28,094 bases of DNA, from assembly GCA_964641135.1 (NCBI GenBank), contig CAZXJV010000033.1, positions 1 to 28,094 on the forward strand, in the 5' to 3' direction. Position numbers and translations under genes: made by a program. The notes under the pieces were generated by a model. The model worked only from the letters and a program-made list of their open reading frames with translations. It was not told the DNA's origin and did no database searches. Source of the stretch: Teretinema sp964641135. Its GTDB lineage: Bacteria; Spirochaetota; Spirochaetia; Treponematales; Treponemataceae. Shown piece after piece: positions 8,131-16,301 of this stretch; position 1 is the first letter of the stretch; every line of letters starts with the position of its first letter.

Positions 8131-10677
8131 TTATACCAGAAGGATTTCCATCAGGGCCTGAAGCAGTTCGCGATCCACATCCAGCGCACTCAAGGCTGCA
8201 GCCAGCTGAGCACTGTCTTTTTCATCCCGGGCAAGATACCAGATACGGTCCTTCAGTTCAAAACCGATATTTGAACGGTCAAGCACCCCGAACAGGTCGG
8301 TCATGCGGTCAGAAACAGCGGTCAGATTCATGCCGGTTATTTCCAGCCGGTACCCCTTGTTTACAGGGCAGGGCGGCAGTTCTATTCTGCGGTCGCAGTC
8401 AGCACTCAGGCCGGGTATCCCGTCCGCAGCCCCGGACCGGGGGCGGGTACGCAGGCGTACAGGTCCCCCGCAGGTATTCCCGTTCTCGTCAATCGGAACA
8501 GCCCGCAGCGAAAGGCCGGTTTCCCATCCGCGCAAGACTACCGTCCAGCGGCGTTCAGCCGGCAGGTGCGTTGCTGATGTATCGGACGCGCTGCCTGTCG
8601 GCCGGGCTCCGGCAATCGTCAGCACGGCTGTTCTGCGCCGGGCAGCTGTCTCGGGCCAGGTTAATGTAATGGGGGTAACAGATGCAGATTCAGGAACAGC
8701 GAGATCATCATCCTCCGGCAGATCAAAGGAACCGTTCGCACCGGGGAATACTGTCAACACAAGGTCTTCCGGATTATCGGTACTGTCACCGCCTGCCAGG
8801 GGAATCAGAGCGCCCGCACGGGCCAGTACCGGAAACCGGTCAAGAAAGCGGTACATCCGCAGTGACCGGCCGCCCCACACCTTGCCGTTTTCGGTTTTCG
8901 CATCCCCGCCGTCATACATCTTGCCGGAAAAAAAGTCAAACCAGAGTCCGGGAGGTACCCAGGCATCTACCCCGGCCAGCAAACTGTGCGGATCGCGGGG
9001 GGAGGTCACCGGAAAGCACAAAAGTTGTGTTCCGAACCAGTAGGCATTCGCCAGCTCATAGCATTTCCATTCCCAGGGGAATTCATAGTACAGGGGCAAA
9101 CACACCGGGCGGGACGCCTGCGCAGCAGCAGTATTCATTGCATGCAGATACGGAATCAGCCGGTGCCTCAGCCGAAGGAAACCGCCAATGATTCCGGCCG
9201 CTTCTGCTCCGTAGCGCCATGGCTCCTTGCTGTTAAAAGGCGAGCAGGAGCTGTGAAGGCGGTTTATCGGCGAAAAAACACCGAACTGTACCCATCGTGC
9301 AACCAGCTCGTCATCCTTGCGCCCCTTCATATGGCCGCCAATATCATGGCTCCACCATCCGTATCCAATATTTGCCGCGGTCGCGGTAAAATAGGGCTGA
9401 AAGGCCAAAGACTTCCAGCTGGTTATAGTATCTCCGGAAAACCCCACAGGGTACCGGTGCGAACCGGGACCTGCATACCGCGAAAAAATCAGCGACCTCT
9501 TTCCATTACGTCCGGCATCAAGGTAATGGTAGTGATTCAGCATCCACAACGGGTCAAGACCATCCATGCGGGTTATACCGCCCTGTTGCCAGTCAATCCA
9601 CCAAAAGTCCACCCCCTGCTGTTCAAGCGGATTATGCGCTGCCTTGAAATAGGTCTGTATAAAGCGGGGATCGGCCATATCAAAGCCGATGCTCTTTTCT
9701 TCGGCAGGATCAAGCCCCATCATGCCTGCTGCCTGCTCATAACAATCCTCAAACGGACGTATACCGTCAGCAGGATGAAGATTCAGGGTAGTGCGCATTC
9801 CCCGTCGGTGCAATTCTGCCAGAAAAGTCTCAGGATCGGGAAACAGCTCGCGGTTCCAGGAATATCCGGTCCATCCTGAACCAAAACGTTCCGGCACAGC
9901 TGTTTTATGCCAATCCATATCAATAACCGCAACCGAAAAAGGCACTTGTTCCGATTTAAAGCGGTCCATCAGTTCCAGGTACTCATCCTGCCTGTAGGCG
10001 TAATACCGGCTCCACCAGTTTCCCAGCGCCCAGCGGGGCAGAACCGGCACCGGTCCAGTCAGGGTATAAAAATCGGCCAGGGCAGTCTTGAAATCCCTTC
10101 CGTATGCAAAAAGATAAAAATCAACAGCAGAACCTGCACCCGCACGCTGTTCAACAAAGCCGTCATCACGAAGAAGAAGGCTTGCAGAATCGTCAAGGAC
10201 AGCAAACCCGTGTTTACTGATTATACCGTCTTCAAGATCCGTAGCCCCGTCGCAGTTATCCAGTGTCCGGGCAGTACCCTTGTAATTAAGACGGCTAATA
10301 AACTCTTCTTCCCGTTCAATACCATAATGCCAGCGGTTGCCGTAATGAATTCCCGAACCGAATATCTCGGCGCTCAGACCATTTCTGGAAAAGGGATTTT
10401 TATCGTACGACAGGCGTACACGGCCTGTATCTATCACAAGTAATTCTTCGGAATCCTGTACAGAAAATGAAGGCAGTGGGAATTTCCTGTTCAGCACCCG
10501 CTGACTTGGCCGGTCTATAAAAACTCCGCCAGGACTATATTCAAAACGGATCAAACAGGCCGTCAATACGCATATCCGCCAGCAGTCCCCGCGAAACACC
10601 GCACCGGGTTCACATGCTCCGTCCAGTGGCACCCTGAAGTGCTCATCAAGCACCTGTCCATTCATTCTGTCTGACAT
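8131..10677 (-). CDS. Glycoside hydrolase family 31 protein (probable alpha-glucosidase)
   Basis: An 848-aa retaining glycosidase of family GH31 (alpha-glucosidase/alpha-xylosidase clan). The start at 10677 is chosen because AAGGAG lies six bases upstream; an open frame extends further but without a ribosome site. An N-terminal beta-sandwich is followed by the catalytic barrel. The nucleophile is Asp362 in WWIDWQQGG and the acid/base is Asp416 in GFSGDTITSW. Other family blocks are DMDWH, FSRYAGPGSHRYP, YGWWSHDIGGH and VQFGVFSPINRLHSS. C-terminal beta domains follow, and an extra tail of about 60 residues (after LEITGMN) has no clear homology. No signal peptide is seen, so it is likely cytoplasmic, acting on imported oligosaccharides or glycogen-derived maltodextrins. 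Substrate is not decided by sequence. It has its own promoter inside the end of the upstream pentapeptide gene. Confidence 0.93.
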   Translation of the reverse strand: MSDRMNGQVLDEHFRVPLDGACEPGAVFRGDCWRICVLTACLIRFEYSPGGVFIDRPSQRVLNRKFPLPSFSVQDSEELLVIDTGRVRLSYDKNPFSRNGLSAEIFGSGIHYGNRWHYGIEREEEFISRLNYKGTARTLDNCDGATDLEDGIISKHGFAVLDDSASLLLRDDGFVEQRAGAGSAVDFYLFAYGRDFKTALADFYTLTGPVPVLPRWALGNWWSRYYAYRQDEYLELMDRFKSEQVPFSVAVIDMDWHKTAVPERFGSGWTGYSWNRELFPDPETFLAELHRRGMRTTLNLHPADGIRPFEDCYEQAAGMMGLDPAEEKSIGFDMADPRFIQTYFKAAHNPLEQQGVDFWWIDWQQGGITRMDGLDPLWMLNHYHYLDAGRNGKRSLIFSRYAGPGSHRYPVGFSGDTITSWKSLAFQPYFTATAANIGYGWWSHDIGGHMKGRKDDELVARWVQFGVFSPINRLHSSCSPFNSKEPWRYGAEAAGIIGGFLRLRHRLIPYLHAMNTAAAQASRPVCLPLYYEFPWEWKCYELANAYWFGTQLLCFPVTSPRDPHSLLAGVDAWVPPGLWFDFFSGKMYDGGDAKTENGKVWGGRSLRMYRFLDRFPVLARAGALIPLAGGDSTDNPEDLVLTVFPGANGSFDLPEDDDLAVPESASVTPITLTWPETAARRRTAVLTIAGARPTGSASDTSATHLPAERRWTVVLRGWETGLSLRAVPIDENGNTCGGPVRLRTRPRSGAADGIPGLSADCDRRIELPPCPVNKGYRLEITGMNLTAVSDRMTDLFGVLDRSNIGFELKDRIWYLARDEKDSAQLAAALSALDVDRELLQALMEILLV

Positions 10678-10769
10678 ACCCAACTCCTTGACATGGACTG
10701 CTTCCGGATGTCGGCGCGCACAAGGCAGCGCAACTACCGGTACAGGACCAGTTTCCTGCATTAGTTGCT

Positions 10770-10798
10770 ATTATAAACAAATTACCAGAGTTTGGCAA
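10770..10798 (-). promoter_or_regulatory. Near-consensus sigma-70 promoter for the GH31 gene
   Basis: Minus-strand TTGCCA (10798-10793), 17 bp, then perfect TATAAT (10775-10770). It overlaps the end of the pentapeptide gene and would give a leader of about 85 nt. It is the best consensus promoter in the window. Confidence 0.68.
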
Positions 10799-11960
10799 GC
10801 AACCCGTACAGAATACGTTCCAACCAGGAAAGTCGACCGCTTTTAACATCAGCAAGTATTGCAAACGGAAAGCGCGCTCCGGTTACATCAGTTCCGCGCA
10901 TATCTGAACCGGACAGGTCAGCACACTCAAGGTCGGCAAGACAAAGATTCGCACCGCGAAAATCACAATCGCGCAACAAGGTGCGTGAAAAATCTACAGA
11001 GCGCAGATCGGCTCCCCTGAAATCACAGCCGCTGAAGTCCGAGTCTGTGGCCAGCGATCCGGAAATATCAATTCCGCGAAGATTCTTGTTCCTGCAGCAC
11101 ACCCCGAAAAGGTTTGAGAACGCCATCTTTTTTCTTCGCAATGTCAATGCAGACAAATTTTTCCGCGAAAGATCCAGCTGGGGGGCCGATCCCCCTTCAT
11201 CACCCATATACATCCCTATGGCAGAAGACGCCACCGTAAAAACCTGCCAGGATGCCTGCGGGTTTCCATCACGCAAGAACAAGGAGTGTTCTTTCAAAGC
11301 CTGATGAAAATCGCTTTCTGCTACCGGCTCAGCCGAGGCAGAACGTCTGCGTATGGCGTCTGTATCAATTCCGCCTGGATTCGGTTCAATTGTCGCAGGA
11401 CCGCCATGCGAGGGCAGAGGATTGCATATCGATGTATCAACCAGTTCAATCAGGTGCGGGCATTCATGGCAGATTAACAGTTCCTTGAGCTTGTCACGGA
11501 CAGTATGTTTTTCTCTATCTTCCAAAGACGCTGCGCTTCGGGCGAGCATTTCAACTATCAGAGGAACCTCAGATCCGGCACCTTTTTCCAATGCGTGCGG
11601 AACCAGATAACACATATCACGCAGACAAAAACCGGCATCTGCATGCGACTGAAAAAGAGCAATATGATCCAGGGTTGTAAGGAACAGACTTTTGAATAAC
11701 ACCGGCTGGTGAATAGCCAGCAGCGCACGTAAAAGTTTTTTCAGACAATGCCCGGCAGGCACACCCGGATAGCGGGAACGGGCCAGCTGTTCCGCCCGTG
11801 CAATAAATCCTGACAGGTCCGGCAAGTCTGGATGCGCATCCAGAAAACCGTACAGGTGTGTGTACGCAGAAGTAAAGGTTTCTTTGTGGTCACAACTCTC
11901 AAGAGCAGCAAAAAAATCTTCAAATTTCATCTGATGCAGCAGTTTCTCGAGTCTTCCCAT
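10782..11960 (-). CDS. Pentapeptide-repeat protein with N-terminal helical domain
   Basis: A 392-aa protein of unknown function. Residues 1-175 are alpha-helical with many Leu and no recognised domain; 180-215 is a Pro/Gly/Ser-rich linker. From about 294 to 366 there are consecutive pentapeptide repeats of the A(D/N)LxX type (for example CDFRGADLRSVDFSRTLLRD), which fold into a right-handed quadrilateral beta-helix of about 14-15 repeats. The C-terminus is a short hydrophobic helix (WLERILYGLLAKLW). The start is the second of two overlapping ATGs, placed six bases after AGGAG. Some pentapeptide proteins mimic DNA and bind gyrase, but many are simply structural. It is transcribed divergently from the carotenoid operon and separated from it by 177 bp. 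Not recognised beyond the repeat; function not assigned. Confidence 0.82.
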   Translation of the reverse strand: MGRLEKLLHQMKFEDFFAALESCDHKETFTSAYTHLYGFLDAHPDLPDLSGFIARAEQLARSRYPGVPAGHCLKKLLRALLAIHQPVLFKSLFLTTLDHIALFQSHADAGFCLRDMCYLVPHALEKGAGSEVPLIVEMLARSAASLEDREKHTVRDKLKELLICHECPHLIELVDTSICNPLPSHGGPATIEPNPGGIDTDAIRRRSASAEPVAESDFHQALKEHSLFLRDGNPQASWQVFTVASSAIGMYMGDEGGSAPQLDLSRKNLSALTLRRKKMAFSNLFGVCCRNKNLRGIDISGSLATDSDFSGCDFRGADLRSVDFSRTLLRDCDFRGANLCLADLECADLSGSDMRGTDVTGARFPFAILADVKSGRLSWLERILYGLLAKLW

Positions 11961-11995
11961 TCATTACTCCTGATTTTTATTAAAGAATCGCTATC

Positions 11996-12024
11996 ATCGT
12001 AGTATCGAACGCTTCATTTGTCGA
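11996..12024 (-). promoter_or_regulatory. Putative promoter of the pentapeptide-repeat gene
   Basis: Minus-strand TCGACA (12024-12019), 17 bp, TACGAT (12001-11996); leader about 28 nt with a good Shine-Dalgarno. Hexamer matches are 5/6 and 4/6. The -10 hexamer equals that proposed for nagB. Confidence 0.4.
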
Positions 12025-12030
12025 GCCTAA

Positions 12031-12061
12031 CCGGCTGAATACAAAGCCGGGACTGCCGGCT
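12031..12061. promoter_or_regulatory. Triple CCGGCT half-site element between divergent promoters
   Basis: CCGGCT (12031-12036), AGCCGG (12045-12050) and CCGGCT (12056-12061) form two overlapping perfect dyads sharing the middle half-site, with spacers of 8 and 5 nt. The element sits exactly between the two proposed divergent -35 hexamers (12024 and 12070). A regulator operator controlling the pigment operon and/or the pentapeptide gene is the simplest reading. The second dyad is followed by CTTCTTTTT, so a weak plus-strand terminator is also possible. Confidence 0.4.
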
Positions 12062-12069
12062 GCTTCTTT

Positions 12070-12098
12070 TTGACTTTTATTCATTCCTCGAATAGACT
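12070..12098 (+). promoter_or_regulatory. Putative promoter of the carotenoid operon
   Basis: TTGACT (12070-12075), 17 bp, TAGACT (12093-12098). Start expected near 12105, leader about 33 nt with AAGGGG before the crtI ATG. The 11-mer TTTGACTTTTA at its -35 recurs at the M29 aminopeptidase promoter. Confidence 0.42.
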
Positions 12099-12137
12099 GT
12101 TGATAATACGTAAAAAAAAAAGAATAAGGGGCGCTGT

Positions 12138-13685
12138 ATGAGAAAAAATGCTGTTGTTGTCGGAGCCGGATTCGGAGGTCTGTCTGCTGCTGCCCTTCTT
12201 GCAAAAGAAGGCTATCAGGTAACCGTCCTTGAAAAGAACTCAAGCCCTGGAGGAAGGGCACGTGTGTGGGAAACAGACGGTTTTGTCTTTGACATGGGGC
12301 CGTCCTGGTACCTGATGCCTGAAGTCTTTGACGATTTCTTTGCACTGTTCGGTAAAAAGCGCGAAGACTACTATAAACTTGTACGGGTTGATCCCTACTA
12401 CCGCATTTTTATGGGGGACGGCTCACATGTTGATGTGAATTCCGACCTGGAACGTACCAAGACCCTGTTTGATTCCTTTGAACCCGGAGCCGGCAAGAAA
12501 CTGTCTTCATATCTAAAAATGGCCCAGTATAAATATGATGTTGCGATGGAAGAGTTTCTGTACCGCGAATACCGGTCAATCTTTCATTTTTTCAACGCAA
12601 AAATGGCCACCCAGGGGCTCAAACTTGATATCTTTTCCAGTCTGGACCGTTTTGTCAGCCGTTTTTTCTCGGATCGGCGGGCAAAACAGATCCTTGAATA
12701 TGCGATGGTATTCCTGGGCGCCAGTCCGGATAACGCCCCGGCCCTGTATTCCATCATGTCCCATGTAGACCTGTCTCTCGGAGTCTGGTACCCGGATGGC
12801 GGAATGGGATCTATTGTCAAAGGCCTTGAACGTCTGTGCCGCGAAGTTGGTGTAGTTTTCCATTACAACTGTGCGGCAACAGGTTATGAATACAACGGGA
12901 AAGCCATCTGTGCCGTAAACGCCGGAGCAGGATCTTTCCCGGCTGATGTTGTTATCAACAATGCCGACTACCATCATGCCGATACAGATCTTCTTCCGCA
13001 AAAAAGGGCATCCTACTCCCGGCGCTGGTGGAATAAACGAGTTGTCGCTCCGTCAATGTTTATCCTGTATCTGGGTATAGACGGCAGAATACCGGAACTG
13101 GCTCATCACAACCTGTATTTTCAACCTCAATGGAAAGGCCATTTTGACCAGATATTCAAAAAACCCGGCTGGCCGGGGGAACCCTGCTTTTATCTGTCCT
13201 GCCCGTCAAAAAGCGATCCGTCGGTCGCGCCCGGCGGGATGGAAAATCTGTTTGTACTTGTACCGGCTGCCCCGGGCCTTTCGGATGATGATGCATTCCG
13301 CGATGCCTATGCAGAAAAGGTGATCGCCCATGTAGAAAAAATGACAGGTATCTCGATCCGGGACAGAATTAAGGTAAAGCGTGTGTTCAGTCAGCGTGAC
13401 TTCACAGCAGAGTACAACGCCTTCAAGGGTACCGCATTGGGGCTTGCACACACACTGGCCCAAACCGCAATCTTCCGTCCAGCCCCCCGCTCGCGGAAAA
13501 TCCCGAACCTTTTTTACACCGGTCAGTATCCCCATCCCGGCGTCGGCGTACCGATGACCATGATTGCATCACGTGTTGCCGTTGACGCAGCGGCAGGCAC
13601 CGACTACTGCGGAAAAGGCCGTGCTGTTCAAACCGAACGCAACCGTCAGGGACCGCAATCTCCGGTAGAGGGACGAACTCCATGA
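12138..13685 (+). CDS. crtI: Phytoene desaturase (CrtI-type)
   Basis: FAD-dependent, membrane-associated desaturase of 515 aa that converts phytoene to lycopene (four double bonds) or a shorter product. The N-terminal dinucleotide fold is VVGAGFGGLSAAALLAKEGY followed by LEKNSSPGGRAR (residues 6-42). The mid-region PDGGMGSIVKGLERLC and the C-terminal FAD-binding signature TGQYPHPGVGVPMTMIASRV are typical of CrtI. KGTALGLAHTLAQTAIFRPAPRS just before it resembles haloarchaeal/bacteroidete-type CrtI proteins. The last 30 residues are polar and non-conserved. It opens the operon, with AAGGGG before the ATG, and its stop overlaps the crtB start by 4 nt. The number of desaturation steps cannot be read from sequence; lycopene is inferred from the cyclase downstream. 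Confidence 0.93.
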   Translation: MRKNAVVVGAGFGGLSAAALLAKEGYQVTVLEKNSSPGGRARVWETDGFVFDMGPSWYLMPEVFDDFFALFGKKREDYYKLVRVDPYYRIFMGDGSHVDVNSDLERTKTLFDSFEPGAGKKLSSYLKMAQYKYDVAMEEFLYREYRSIFHFFNAKMATQGLKLDIFSSLDRFVSRFFSDRRAKQILEYAMVFLGASPDNAPALYSIMSHVDLSLGVWYPDGGMGSIVKGLERLCREVGVVFHYNCAATGYEYNGKAICAVNAGAGSFPADVVINNADYHHADTDLLPQKRASYSRRWWNKRVVAPSMFILYLGIDGRIPELAHHNLYFQPQWKGHFDQIFKKPGWPGEPCFYLSCPSKSDPSVAPGGMENLFVLVPAAPGLSDDDAFRDAYAEKVIAHVEKMTGISIRDRIKVKRVFSQRDFTAEYNAFKGTALGLAHTLAQTAIFRPAPRSRKIPNLFYTGQYPHPGVGVPMTMIASRVAVDAAAGTDYCGKGRAVQTERNRQGPQSPVEGRTP

Positions 13686-14536
13686 TGTATATCCCTCCTG
13701 AGGTACAAGCGGCATTCAGGCGCGGATCAAAAACGTATTTTAACTCATCGCTTTTTTTTCCTGAATCTGTCCGCAGGGATGTTTTTTTTCTGTACGGATT
13801 TGTCCGCACTGCAGATGACTATGTCGATGCAGTCCCCCAGGACGCTGTCGGCTTTGCTACCTTCTGTGAACGCTACCGCTCGGCACGCGATTCCGGAGGC
13901 ACAACCGGCGACCCGATAATTGACTGCTTCCTTGATGTTTCAAGGCGCAAGAATTTTCGTCCTGAATGGGTGGAAGCCTTTCTTGCCTCCATGGCTTCGG
14001 ATCTGGTTAAAAGCCGCTATGAAACCCTCGACGAGACCCTTGTGTACATTTACGGATCGGCCGAAGTAATCGGCCTGTTTATGGCGGCTATAATGGACCT
14101 CGATGAAGCTGCATGGCCGGCCGCCTGTGCCCTGGGCCGCTCAATGCAGTTTATCAATTTTATCCGCGATATAGATGAGGACAACAGCCTCGGCAGGATT
14201 TATCTGCCCCTTGCAGGCACCGGTCTTGAGGATTTGAGCGAAACCACCGCACGAGCCAACGCAGACGCATTTCGCTCCTTCATACGTGCCCAGGCTGATT
14301 TGTATCTGAAGTGGCAGGCAGAGGCCGAAGCCGGATTTTATCGAATACCCTACAGATCAAGGGTTCCCATAATGACTGCCAGCCGAATGTATAACTGGAC
14401 AGCACGACGGATCCAGCGTGACCCATTCCAGGTGTACAGACGCAAGATCAAACCATCCAAAGGACGAATTGTGCTGGAACTGTTTGTAAACAGCATTCGG
14501 GCCATCTTTACAACACAGCCCGGAAGGTTTACATGA
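13682..14536 (+). CDS. crtB: Phytoene synthase
   Basis: Joins two geranylgeranyl diphosphates head to head to 15-cis-phytoene, the committed carotenoid step. It has 284 aa, normal for bacterial CrtB. The first aspartate-rich motif is DDYVD (45-49) and the second is DIDED (163-167) within FIRDIDEDNSLGRIYLP, followed by the conserved Leu-Pro. The C-terminal MTASRMYNWTARRIQRDPF block is also family-typical. Two adjacent ATGs (13682 and 13685) are possible; the first makes a 4-nt overlap with the crtI stop. GAGGG lies about 10 nt upstream. The squalene/phytoene synthase fold is shared with squalene synthases, but the crt neighbours decide for phytoene. Confidence 0.95.
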   Translation: MMYIPPEVQAAFRRGSKTYFNSSLFFPESVRRDVFFLYGFVRTADDYVDAVPQDAVGFATFCERYRSARDSGGTTGDPIIDCFLDVSRRKNFRPEWVEAFLASMASDLVKSRYETLDETLVYIYGSAEVIGLFMAAIMDLDEAAWPAACALGRSMQFINFIRDIDEDNSLGRIYLPLAGTGLEDLSETTARANADAFRSFIRAQADLYLKWQAEAEAGFYRIPYRSRVPIMTASRMYNWTARRIQRDPFQVYRRKIKPSKGRIVLELFVNSIRAIFTTQPGRFT

Positions 14537-15600
14537 GCATGGTTTTTTTTACACAGCATGCCGCACTGTTGCGCAACTATCTGCATACCTTCTTCACAGA
14601 AACCGGGGTCCGCTTCCTCCCTGCAGGATCATGGGGCACCGATGTCTCAAACCGTCTTGGAGACTATACGTCCGGCGGCAAACTTATACGCGGCGCACTT
14701 GTCGCCCTCGGATACAGAATAGCCGGGTCAGGTACAGCTGAAAACGGATCTTTCCCGGACAAAGTTCTCGCTGTCGGCGCGGCCATGGAGCTGCTGCAGT
14801 CAGCCTTTCTGGTTCATGATGATATTATGGACCAGGATACCCTGCGCCGCGGTAAACCGGCTATTCACTGGCAGTATTGCAAGCATGGCGAACAGCTCGG
14901 GGTAGCAGATCCCCTGCATTACGGAGAAGCCATGGGCATTTGCGCAGGCGATGTAGCATTCTTTCTTGCAGTGGAGCTTCTTTCCCGCCCCGGTATTCCA
15001 CAAGAACTGATGAATTACTGCGCCCGCGAGGTTGCTGCAGTTGGTCTTGCGCAAATGCAGGATGTTACCTTCGGATCTACCAGTTCAACCCCTGCAGAAG
15101 ATGAACTGATCCGGCTCTATACATGGAAAACCGGACGATATTCCTTTTCAATGCCCCTTGCCCTCGGCTCTCTCCTTGCAGGAGCCAACCCTGCTCTCGT
15201 GTCACAGCTTGAAAAGATCGGACAGGAAATGGGTATAGCCTTCCAGATGCGTGACGATGAACTCGGTATTTTCGGCGATGAAGAAGAACTTGGAAAACCC
15301 GTAGGATCAGATATCCGTGAAGGAAAGAAAACACTGCTCATCTGTCTTGCCTCCGAACGTCTTGAACCGCAGGACCGCCAACGCATGCATGCTATTCTCG
15401 GCAATAGCCGGGCAACCGGAGAAGACATTGCAGAACTGCGCACCCTTATAGAAACCTGCGGTGCCCGCAGCGAGCTTACTCAAAGAATGGATGATGCCTG
15501 TTCCAACGCATCGTCCGGAATCAAAGGTCTGGACTGTACAGCGGATTGCAGGAGCATTCTTTCAAACCTGCTGGACTTTGTAGTTTCCCGGAGGAAGTAA
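14533..15600 (+). CDS. crtE: Geranylgeranyl diphosphate synthase
   Basis: Trans-prenyltransferase of 355 aa that extends DMAPP/FPP with IPP to C20 GGPP, the CrtB substrate. The first Asp-rich motif is HDDIMDQDTLRRG (DDxxD at 96-100). The second is DDELGIFGD (241-249), the DDxLGxFGD form frequent in actinobacterial short-chain synthases instead of the common DDxxD. GKPVGSDIREGKKT follows. No bulky aromatic pair stands just before the first motif (LLQSAFLVHDD), compatible with a C20 product, but chain length is inferred from the operon. It overlaps crtB by 4 nt (ATGA) with GGAAGG about 6-10 nt upstream, so translation is probably coupled. Confidence 0.93.
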   Translation: MSMVFFTQHAALLRNYLHTFFTETGVRFLPAGSWGTDVSNRLGDYTSGGKLIRGALVALGYRIAGSGTAENGSFPDKVLAVGAAMELLQSAFLVHDDIMDQDTLRRGKPAIHWQYCKHGEQLGVADPLHYGEAMGICAGDVAFFLAVELLSRPGIPQELMNYCAREVAAVGLAQMQDVTFGSTSSTPAEDELIRLYTWKTGRYSFSMPLALGSLLAGANPALVSQLEKIGQEMGIAFQMRDDELGIFGDEEELGKPVGSDIREGKKTLLICLASERLEPQDRQRMHAILGNSRATGEDIAELRTLIETCGARSELTQRMDDACSNASSGIKGLDCTADCRSILSNLLDFVVSRRK

Positions 15601-15602
15601 AC

Positions 15603-16301
15603 ATGTCTACCTATGCTTTTATCCTGGCTGGAACCATCTTTTTCCCCTTCATCCTGTCCTTCGACAAAAAAGTTGCTTTCTGGAAATCCTGGCCTCGCGC
15701 CGTCCTGGCAGCCCTAATCATCGGGATTCCCTTTATTATCTGGGACGAAATCGCAACCCTGCGGGGAGACTGGTACTTTGCGAAGGATCATGTATGGGCA
15801 TTCAGGCTCGGAGGTTTACCCGCAGAAGAGATACTTTTCTTCCTCATTGCACCGGTTGCCTGCGTATTTATCCATGCATGCGTCAAGGCATACATAAAGC
15901 CCCTCCCGATTCGTATCCAGCCTGCAGTATTCCTAATTCTTGCAGTTATCTGCATCGTCCTGGTTATGTTTACCCTCCCCCGATTTTATACCGCAACCCT
16001 TCTCGGTGCATGTGCTGTATTTTTTGTCCTGTGCGCTGTTGCAGGAAAAAAAATCTGCGCAGACGGCAGGTACTGGATAAGTCTGGGCATATCATTTATT
16101 CCCTTCCTGATTGTTAACGGACTGTTAACCGGAATTCCTGTTGTTCTGTATTCCCCGCAGGCGATACTGGGACCCCGCATTTTTTCCATACCGATAGAAG
16201 ACTTCATGTATTCTCTTGTTTTAATAGGCGGCACAAACATGATTTTTGATTCCCTGCCATTCCGTTTCAGCCGTGCAAAAAAGTCAAACGCAGATGCCTG
16301 A
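15603..16301 (+). CDS. Fused heterodimer-type lycopene cyclase (CrtYcd-like)
   Basis: Integral membrane cyclase of 232 aa made of two homologous halves (CrtYc and CrtYd in one chain), the arrangement of archaeal and fungal cyclases and unlike the FAD-binding CrtY/CrtL family. Six to seven hydrophobic helices are evident. Each half has its acidic signature: PAEE (73-76, after RGDWYF and FRLGGL) and PIED (197-200, after LGPRIFSI). It forms beta-ionone rings on lycopene; whether one or both ends are cyclised is not visible, but CruF and CrtD downstream need a free psi end, which favours a gamma-carotene-type product. The start at 15603 is chosen from GGAGGA 7 nt upstream; an earlier in-frame ATG lies inside crtE. 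It ends 8 nt past the crtD start. Confidence 0.88.
   Translation: MSTYAFILAGTIFFPFILSFDKKVAFWKSWPRAVLAALIIGIPFIIWDEIATLRGDWYFAKDHVWAFRLGGLPAEEILFFLIAPVACVFIHACVKAYIKPLPIRIQPAVFLILAVICIVLVMFTLPRFYTATLLGACAVFFVLCAVAGKKICADGRYWISLGISFIPFLIVNGLLTGIPVVLYSPQAILGPRIFSIPIEDFMYSLVLIGGTNMIFDSLPFRFSRAKKSNADA

Noticed and set aside
12070..12107. GATAAT at 12102 as the -10 of the crt promoter
   Set aside because: It lies 26 bp from TTGACT and no other -35 hexamer sits at 16-18 bp; TAGACT at 12093 has the correct 17-bp spacing.
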